Assembly (NCBI RefSeq): GCF_027409185.1
Contig: NC_084472.1
Span: 19,950,524 to 20,014,523 of the forward strand
Direction of reading: 5' to 3'
Origin: Cynocephalus volans
Taxonomy: Eukaryota > Chordata > Mammalia > Dermoptera > Cynocephalidae
DNA length: 64,000 nt
The notes below the pieces were generated by a model. That model searched no databases, had not been told where the DNA came from, and worked only from the letters and a program-made list of their open reading frames with translations. Made by a program: the position numbers and the translations under genes. This document shows positions 57,306-64,000 of the stretch, piece by piece (the first letter of the stretch is position 1; each line of letters starts with the position of its first letter).

Positions 57306-60300
57306 ATGGTGGAGTAAAAATAAAGTTAAAGGCTGTAAAGGAGTTAATGTAAAGGGTATATGTGGAAAATATGCAACTTAATTCTATTCTATTGAAAAAA
57401 ATTACAACTGAAGGATGTCATATTTTTGTGTTAATTTTAAATGTTCACTTACCCATGGAATCTGAAGATATTGTTACTTATTAAGACATCTGGTGATGAT
57501 AAAATGGAAATATAAGGCCACGTTGAAAATATAAACTTGTGTTTGGTTTATCTTGGCATAAACACTATACTATCAGGGATGAAGTACACAAATTTACCAA
57601 ATGTGATCTTGATTTTGTACATTGACAATTCAACTCGCCTTTTATACGTTTCTTCATTATACTTTGGTTTATGTATAGAAATGTGTATTTAACCTGAATG
57701 ATGTTGATAGATAAATGCACACACATGAGTTGTGGCTAAGAGAGAGTGCTTGCTACAAGCCACAAAGCATTCTCAGTCACGTATTTGTGTAACTTGGATT
57801 AATGGTCATAAACAGGAAACTCAACTTCATTAAGGCTCTGTTTATAGAACTATTATGAAAAAAAAAAACATTTGTTAACTTCAACAAGGGTCTTTTCCTT
57901 TGTAAAATTGATGTGAAAATCTTGAACGAGAGCTGGGAAATCTAAGATATTTACTATGCCCGTTGATATAATTATTAATAATAAGACAATTTTGAGTTAA
58001 ATTTGAGACAAATGACTACAGTCAGCAATTTGAGTGAATAATTTTAAAAAATGATTTTCCTAATAGTTGTTCTATGTTTGTGAACATTAGCCAAAGTTTA
58101 GCATTGAAAACTTAGGTACAAAGCATTTGGAGACAAGTGTTTTCCTTTGCAAAGCCAAGTCCCCTCACCAGCTAAGAAACATGGTTCCACACACCCACTT
58201 GCAGCTATTTAAATTTTTACCTCAACAAATCACTGATTATTGGTCCTCATAGACCTTTTGGGTTGCAGATGAACAGTTAAAGCTGTTTGAATGAAAAGAT
58301 TTTACTTCATGCTCTGAATTACTATTGTCATTGAGAGTCTGGATCATTCAGTCTTAGAGAAAGAAATATGTGGCCATAGGAAAAGGAGAGGACAATGGGT
58401 TATTATTAATTCCAGTCCCTTACTTGTGAAAAGACTGTATCTAAACTATTCCAGAAAGATATTTGTGTGCATTGTACATCTTTACACGTGAATGTGAAAA
58501 CTATATGTTTTCTTCACATCTTTTACCAAAACATTGTTGAAGCATGTGAGTCATTTTTTAGCAGCTTTATTGAGGCATAATTTAAATACTGTAAAATATA
58601 TCCACTGTAACTATAAATTCATTATTATTTAGTAAATTTGTAAATTTGAGCAGCTATTACTAGAATCCAGTTTTAGAACATTTCTATCAGCTCCAAAAGT
58701 TCTCTTGTACCTCTTGCACTTCCCCCCTGCACCTATCTCCATCCCCAGGCAACCGCTGGTCTGTTTTTGTCTCTGTAGATTTCATATAAATGGAATCATA
58801 CAATATGCGGTCTTTTGTATCTGGCTTCCTTCACTTACCATAATGTTTTTGAGGTTCATTCATTTTGTTGCATGATTTAGTAGTTTGTTTCTTTTTATTG
58901 CTGAGTAGTATTCCATAGTATAGATACACTTCATTGTCTTTATACATTTACCAGTTTGTGGGAATTTGTATTGTTTCTAGTTTTTGGCTCTCACAAATAA
59001 TGCGGCTATGAACAGTCACAAACAAGTCTTTGTGTGAACATATTTTTCATTTTCTTGGATAAATTCCTATGAGTGGAATTTCTATGCTGTATAGTAAGTT
59101 TAAGTTTTTAAAAACCACCCATTATTAAAATGGGGTATGGAAGTCTTGTCTGTTTCTACCTTCAATTCTGTTGATTTTTGCTTCATATATTTTTGGGGCT
59201 CTGTTGTTTGGTGCAGATATATTTATTATTGTTATATGTTCTTGATGAGTTGACCCTTTTATCAATATGTAATGTCCCTTTTTGTCTCTTTGTAATAATT
59301 TTTGACTTGAAATCCATTTTGTTTGATGTTAGTATAGTTACCCTAGCTTTCTTTTGGTTACTACATGCATGTACTATCTTTTTTCATTCTTTGACATTCA
59401 ACCTATTTGTCTTTGGATCTAAATTGATTTTTTTATAGATAGCATGTATTTGGATCTTTTTAAAAAATTGATTCTGCCAACCTCTGCTTTTTAATTGGTG
59501 ATTTTAAAAAAGTGATTACTGATAAGGAAGGACTTACTTCGGTCATTTGCTATTTGTTTTCTATATGTCTTATTTATTTATATTTGTTACTCAATTCTTC
59601 TATTACTGCCATTTTTTGTGTTTAGTTGATTTTTCTAGTGTATCATTTTGATTCTCTCATTTTCTTTTCTGTATTTTTTAAGTTATTTTCTTAGTGATTA
59701 TTCTGGGGATGACAATGAGCATTCTGAATTTATAACAATCCAGTTTGAATTGATGCCAACTTAACTTGAATAGCATCCAAAATTCTGCTCCTATATAGCT
59801 CTCTCCCTACTCTTTATGTTGTTATTGTTGCAAATTGCATCTTTATACATTGGGGTTCATTGACAAATTTATAATTTTTGTTTTATGCATTTGTCTTTTA
59901 AATCATATAGGAAAAAAAGAGGATTTACAAACCAAAAATACAATAATACTTTTATATTTACCTGTGTAGTTACTTATACTCATGTACTTTATTTCTTAGT
60001 ATGGATTTGAGTTACTGTCTAGTGTCCTTTCATTTCAGTCTGAAAGACTTCTTTTAAGATTTCTTGTAGGGAAGGTCTACAAGCAACGAATTCCCTCAGT
60101 TTTGTTTATTTGGGAATGTCTTAATTTCTCCCTCATTTTTTGAAGGATAGTTTTACTGGGGATAAAGAATTCTTGATTGACAGTTTTTCCTTTCAGCACT
60201 TTAAGTATGTCATCTGACTGTCTTCTGGTCTCCATGGTTTCTTATGAAACATAGGCTATTAATATTATTGAGGATTCCTAGTATATGATGAATTGCTTCT

Positions 60301-60771
60301 CTCTTGCCACTTTCAATATTCTCTGTCTTTTAATAGTTTGATTCTAATGTGTCTTGGTTTGGATTGCTTTGAACTTATCCTACTTGGGGTTTGTTGAGCT
60401 TCTTGGGTAGATTTATGTCTTTCATCAATTTGGGAAGTTTTCAGCTATTATTTCTTCAAATAGTCTTCCTTCCTTTTCTCTGTATCCTCCCCTTCTGAGA
60501 CTCCCATAATGTGTATCTTGGTCCACTTGATGATGCCCCACACATCTCTTAGGTCTGTTTATTGTTCTTCATTCTTTTTTCTTTCTGTTCTTCAGACTGG
60601 ATAATTCCAATTGATATATCTTCAAATCTCCTGATTATAGGTTGTTATTGGTTTTTGAATGGATTCCAGATTTCTGAAAAAGTTGACTCTGACAGTTTTT
60701 GCCAGATTGTTACTTCAGTGGAGGGATAGATCCTTGGAACTCCCTCCTTTACCATTTTTGATGACATTTAT

Positions 60772-60843
60772 CTTCCTTCCTTCCTTCCTTCCTTCCTTCC
60801 TTCCTTCCTTCCTTCCTTCCTTCCTTCCTTCCTTCCTTCCTTC

Positions 60844-60918
<75 letters not shown>

Positions 60919-60919
60919 G
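60772..60919. repeat. (TTCC)18-(CT)n compound microsatellite
   Basis: About 18 pure TTCC units (60772-60844), then about 75 bases of CT broken by CTCC. All-pyrimidine strand. Confidence 0.97.
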
Positions 60920-61154
60920 CTTTCTTACTTTCTGTTACCACAAGATGCTCCAGGGCCACTTTTAATTTTCTCTGCCCCAGCCTTGGCATCAATTATGTCT
61001 TCAAGGATTTCTGTTTTTTTATTATTTACTTATTTATTTACTGAGTGTGGTGTTTGGAAACCAAGATCGAGGTGCTAGATGTGCTCATTGTTACTGGTGT
61101 GTCATTGCTTCCAGGCCCTTTCAGCAGATAAAGCTAGGAAATCTCTCTCTCTTT

Positions 61155-61158
<4 letters not shown>

Positions 61159-61231
<73 letters not shown>

Positions 61232-61240
61232 AATATATAT
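61159..61240. repeat. (TG)30-(TA)n microsatellite
   Basis: About 30 TG units (61159-61218) followed by TATATA with one AAATATAT interruption. Confidence 0.97.
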
Positions 61241-61454
61241 GAAATATCCATACCTATATCTATATCTATCTATCTACTAATTACTACATATACATACATC
61301 TACATTAGAAATGCAGTTGATCTTTGCATATTGATCTTGTATACGATAACTTTGCTGTAGTTTTTTTGTAGACTCTAGGATTTCCTACATATATTGTTAT
61401 ATATGTTTTTCTTCATCCTTTCTAATCTGTATGTCTGTAACTTATTTTTCTTTC

Positions 61455-61600
61455 AACTCCATTTATTCATTCATTCAATCACAAACACTCATTAAGTAGC
61501 TATTACATGCCCAGCACTGTGCTAGATGCTAAGGATGCAAAGAGGATCCAGACATAAACCTTTCTCTAGATGATCAGCCTGTTTAAGGCCTAATTTTCTT
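61455..61600 (-). repeat. L2 3' end, antisense
   Basis: ATTTATTCATTCATTCAATC, CATTAAGTAGCTATTACATG and CCAGCACTGTGCTAGATGC are the antisense LINE-2 end. Confidence 0.65.
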
Positions 61601-61664
61601 AAAAGACCAGGGAAACTCCAATGATGGAAAACGTATTATTACCTCATTGTATATATAATCAAAT

Positions 61665-61885
61665 TACTCTCACTGAGTGGTGAAGAAATCTGGCTCTGCG
61701 ATCATGTAGACCTGAGTTTGAATTCTGACTCCGCCAGTTCTCTGACCTTCACAAATTGCATAATCTCAATTTTCCCATATATAAAACAGGATTAATAAAA
61801 GTATCTATCTCAAAGGATCATTGGGAGGATAAAAAGCACTTAGGACATTTCTTGGGACATAGGGCTCATAAATGTTGAGTTTTTT
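61665..61885 (+). repeat. MIR SINE
   Basis: CTGGCTCTGCGATCATGTAG, CTGAGTTTGAATTCTGACTC, CAATTTTCCCATATATAAAAC and GGATCATTGGGAGGATAAA follow MIR from end to end. Confidence 0.75.
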
Positions 61886-61988
61886 CATGGAGTGAAAAAA
61901 TTCATTTTATATAGGACTTATAAAGTGAGAAGCTGCAAAAGTGATTTGTCATAATATTCATTAAAAAATTTTGAGTAAAATCCTTTTA

Positions 61989-62029
61989 TCAGCACCGCAC
62001 TCTACCGAGTGAGCCACGGGCCGGCCTGA
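61989..62029 (-). repeat. tailless 41-bp CYN SINE 5' head with 13-bp TSD
   Basis: Read on the minus strand it is TCAGGCCGGCCCGTGGCTC then ACTCGGTAGAGTGCGGTGCTGA: the 5' tRNA-like head with its A box, stopping before the anticodon region. No B box, no second unit and no poly(A). A perfect TAAAATCCTTTTA duplication flanks it (61976-61988, 62030-62042). Confidence 0.85.
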
Positions 62030-62318
62030 TAAAATCCTTTTAATAATGAAACATAAAGTGCATTATACACTGAATACATTCAGCGTGCTACATAATCCAC
62101 AGGCACAAAGACTTCTATATAGCCTTCTATAGTATAGCAATGTAAAATTGTTTTGGTACTATGTTAATAACCAGTTTAGATTTTTTTTTTATGTACCATT
62201 TTTATCAGCTAAAATAATATTTTGGGAGGAGGTTTTAATTTTTAAGCTTAATTTAGGTGGCAATAATACATTTTCCCAGATCATAAATTTATATCTGGTT
62301 GTATTCAGGCATTTATGA

Positions 62319-62358
62319 CGCTGCTCTCCAACTGAGATAACCGGCCAACCCTTGTTTG
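62319..62358 (-). repeat. tailless 40-bp tRNA/SINE head with 11-bp TSD
   Basis: On the minus strand: CAAACAAGG, then GTTGGCCGGTTATCTCAG and TTGGAGAGCAGCG, the 5' half of a tRNA-Ile-like unit with ten extra bases in front. No tail. A perfect GGCATTTATGA duplication flanks it (62308-62318, 62359-62369). Confidence 0.82.
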
Positions 62359-62999
62359 GGCATTTATGAAATTAACTCTTGCTCAAATTTCTGGACTCAT
62401 TTGCCTAGTGAGAAAAATATTTATTAGATGGTACCTCAGTGGTCTAAATCAAAGATGTAAGTCAATGGAACTTGGTTGTACTGTGTACCTAAGCTCCTGG
62501 CTGAGGGGGAAAGTGGGGGCTGAGATCCAGCCTGGACAGGGCTACATCTGATCAGAGGCAGGAGACCTTTTTCAGCTTTGCAAAAAAGAACTGTTTGGAT
62601 GAACTACTGGGACACTGATTAGATCCCTCATGCCAACAGGGTGGAAACTGCCCTGGGGAAAGCCAGCTTATTAGGTCTTGTGTGTCCTTCCAGTTTTTCA
62701 ATGTCACAAACATATTGTATTCTTTCAGTGTTTTTCTCATCCTAGATGGTCTGAAAAGACATGTGGAATTAATAAATGAATATTAGCTAGAGAGAGACAC
62801 AGGTTTAAATTCAATTATGTGTGCACACTTTAACTGTGGGAAGAGGGGAAAAGAAGCAATTTCTTCATTACTTTCAGGTTGCACCACATACTGCACACAC
62901 TGTGTAGAGGAGTAATACCAAATAAAGGGGTCATAATGGTGAGCAGGAGGAACAGCCTAGTAACCAGAGGCCTTGCTCTCCTGTTTAATGCAGGGTATT

Positions 63000-63265
63000 A
63001 ATTCAATACACACTTTTTTAGAACTTACTGATGCTTGGTGTTGTTCTAAAGCACCTTACATATATTGACTTCTTAATCATCACAACAATTTATGAATTTA
63101 TGAAGGAGGTCCTGTTATCATGCTCACTTTTACACATGACGAAACTGAAGCACGGAGAGGTTAAGTGATGTGTCCAAGATCACACAGCTAGTATGTGGTA
63201 AACCCAGGATTCAATCCCAGGTGCTCTGGCTGCAGAGCTCATGCCCTTACACACTATGCTATACT
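63000..63265 (-). repeat. MIR SINE, antisense
   Basis: CATGACGAAACTGAAGCACG, GAGAGGTTAAGTGATGTG, AAGATCACACAGCTAGTATG and ACCCAGGATTCAATCCCAG are the antisense MIR core; nearly complete. Confidence 0.85.
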
Positions 63266-63354
63266 GCTACTGCCAAGCTTTCTACTCCTTCCTCAGAGTT
63301 CCAGCTCAACTTTGTACTACCTTGCTAATTTCACTTGGAGTCATTCATTTTCAT

Positions 63355-63440
63355 GTCTCTTTATTAGATCATGAGCTCCCTGAGGCTAGGGCAACATCTT
63401 TCTTCTTGTGTCTGTCTCCTTTGTGGGAGCTTGTCTTAGA
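63355..63440 (+). repeat. L2 3' fragment
   Basis: TTAGATCATGAGCTCCCTGAG and GGCTAGGGCAACATC resemble the LINE-2 3' end. Confidence 0.5.
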
Positions 63441-63530
63441 CACTCTGTAGAGGCTTTTTGAAGAAATGTTCAAAGGGCAACACTAGCATAGAATTTTCCT
63501 ACCAGAGCCAACACCTTGATGGAAGTTCTG

Positions 63531-63532
<2 letters not shown>

Positions 63533-63591
<59 letters not shown>
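63533..63591. repeat. (AC)29 microsatellite
   Basis: About 29 uninterrupted AC units. Confidence 0.98.
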
Positions 63592-63592
<1 letters not shown>

Positions 63593-63699
63593 CTACCTTG
63601 AATTTCAACAGTCTGTCTTTTAAAAGACTGGTGTGACCCTGATGTGTTAAATTTCAAAGTAGAGGTGTCTGATGCAGCGGCTAAGTCCATTGCCTAGGG

Positions 63700-63882
63700 C
63701 TCGGCTACCAGATGCTGGAAGAGGTAGGGAAGGATCCTCCCTTACAGGTTTCAAAGGGAACTAACACATTGATATTGGACATCCAGCCTCCAGAACTTAG
63801 GTGAGACAATACATTTCAGTTGTTTTAAGCCACCCAGTTTGTGCTACTTTGTATGGCAGCCCTAGGAAACTTATGCAGTAAC
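63700..63882 (+). repeat. MaLR/MLT1-type LTR, 3' part
   Basis: CATCCAGCCTCCAGAACTTAG, AATACATTTCAGTTG, TTTTAAGCCACCCAGTTTGTG and GCAGCCCTAGGAAACTTATGC are the LTR 3' end. Confidence 0.65.
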
Positions 63883-64000
63883 TTTAGCTCTAAATCAGTT
63901 AACCAGCAGTATTTATTGACCATTCAGCACGAGTGTTATTGACATTGAGTGTTATCAATGTCAGCATTGACCATGAGTGTTATCCATGTCTGGGACAGTG

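Larger units (their letters stand above)
58545..61240 (-). repeat. old L1, antisense, with embedded microsatellites
   Basis: Antisense L1 throughout: TTTATTGAGGCATAATTTAA, CATATAAATGGAATCATAC, TTGTCTCTTTGTAATAAT, TTCTTGTAGGGAAGGTCTAC, TTTAATAGTTTGATTCTAATG, CACAAGATGCTCCAGGG and TCCAGGCCCTTTCAGCAG. It contains the TTCC/CT tract and ends near the TG/TA tract. Confidence 0.8.
53667..64000 (+). other. LAMA3: LAMA3 intron 1 (partial)
   Basis: More than 10.3 kb downstream of exon 1. No sequence encoding the next part of the LN domain was seen, so exon 2 lies beyond the window. 53900-54640 and 55260-58540 are mostly unique sequence apart from a G15 run and an L2 end. From 58.5 kb onward it is dominated by antisense old L1 and microsatellites. 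Confidence 0.75.

Noticed and set aside
60659..61360. Open frames over the TTCC/CT and TG tracts
   Set aside because: Low-complexity translations inside antisense L1.
53667..64000. LAMA3 exon 2
   Set aside because: Looked for the continuation of the LN domain after a splice acceptor; no matching text was found in the window.

Overview
This is a window of mammalian nuclear DNA, not a microbial one. It has spliced exons with GT/AG borders, two CpG islands, and a dense layer of LINEs, SINEs, LTRs and DNA-transposon relics. The lineage can be read from the SINEs: about eight full or near-full insertions, plus two tiny fragments, are built from tRNA-Ile-like units, as monomers and as dimers. They match the CYN-type SINEs known from colugos (Dermoptera), so the source is most likely a colugo such as Galeopterus or Cynocephalus. 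There are no Alu, B1 or B2 elements. The gene order matches human 18q11.2.

Two protein-coding genes lie head to head, and only their 5' ends are in view. On the minus strand are the first three coding exons of ANKRD29, an ankyrin-repeat protein: exon 1 (21992-22012), exon 2 (9085-9195) and exon 3 (3488-3586). All junctions are phase 0 and the exons join without a break. They encode residues 1-77; the rest of the gene lies left of position 1. On the plus strand is coding exon 1 of LAMA3 (53388-53666), the first exon of the long (alpha-3B) laminin chain. It encodes the signal peptide and the start of the laminin N-terminal domain. The remainder lies right of position 64000. Each exon 1 sits in a CpG island (about 21.6-22.3 kb and 53.0-53.9 kb), and the start codons are 31.4 kb apart.

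Layout: 1-21991 is ANKRD29 introns 3 (part), 2 and 1, carrying MIR, L2, L1, MaLR LTRs, mariner-type MITEs and CYN SINEs. 22196-22706 is a degenerate CA-rich minisatellite just upstream of the ANKRD29 start. 22.7-53.0 kb is intergenic and holds a decayed ERVL provirus piece (about 28.0-31.5 kb), nested MaLR LTRs, an internally deleted L1 inside an MLT2-type LTR (39.3-41.6 kb), an ERV1-type LTR at 43.6-44.5 kb, and old L1. 53667-64000 is LAMA3 intron 1, with about 2.7 kb of antisense old L1, several microsatellites, and two SINE 5' heads that have target-site duplications but no poly(A) tail.

No operon, CRISPR array or new multi-gene system is present. The most notable items are the two tailless tRNA-derived insertions, the non-autonomous L1-derived element, a related LTR pair that brackets ANKRD29 exon 1, the promoter-proximal minisatellite, a shortened N-terminal stretch in LAMA3, and a perfect 13-bp-stem palindrome at 46.35 kb. 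Repeat family names were assigned by eye and need RepeatMasker confirmation.
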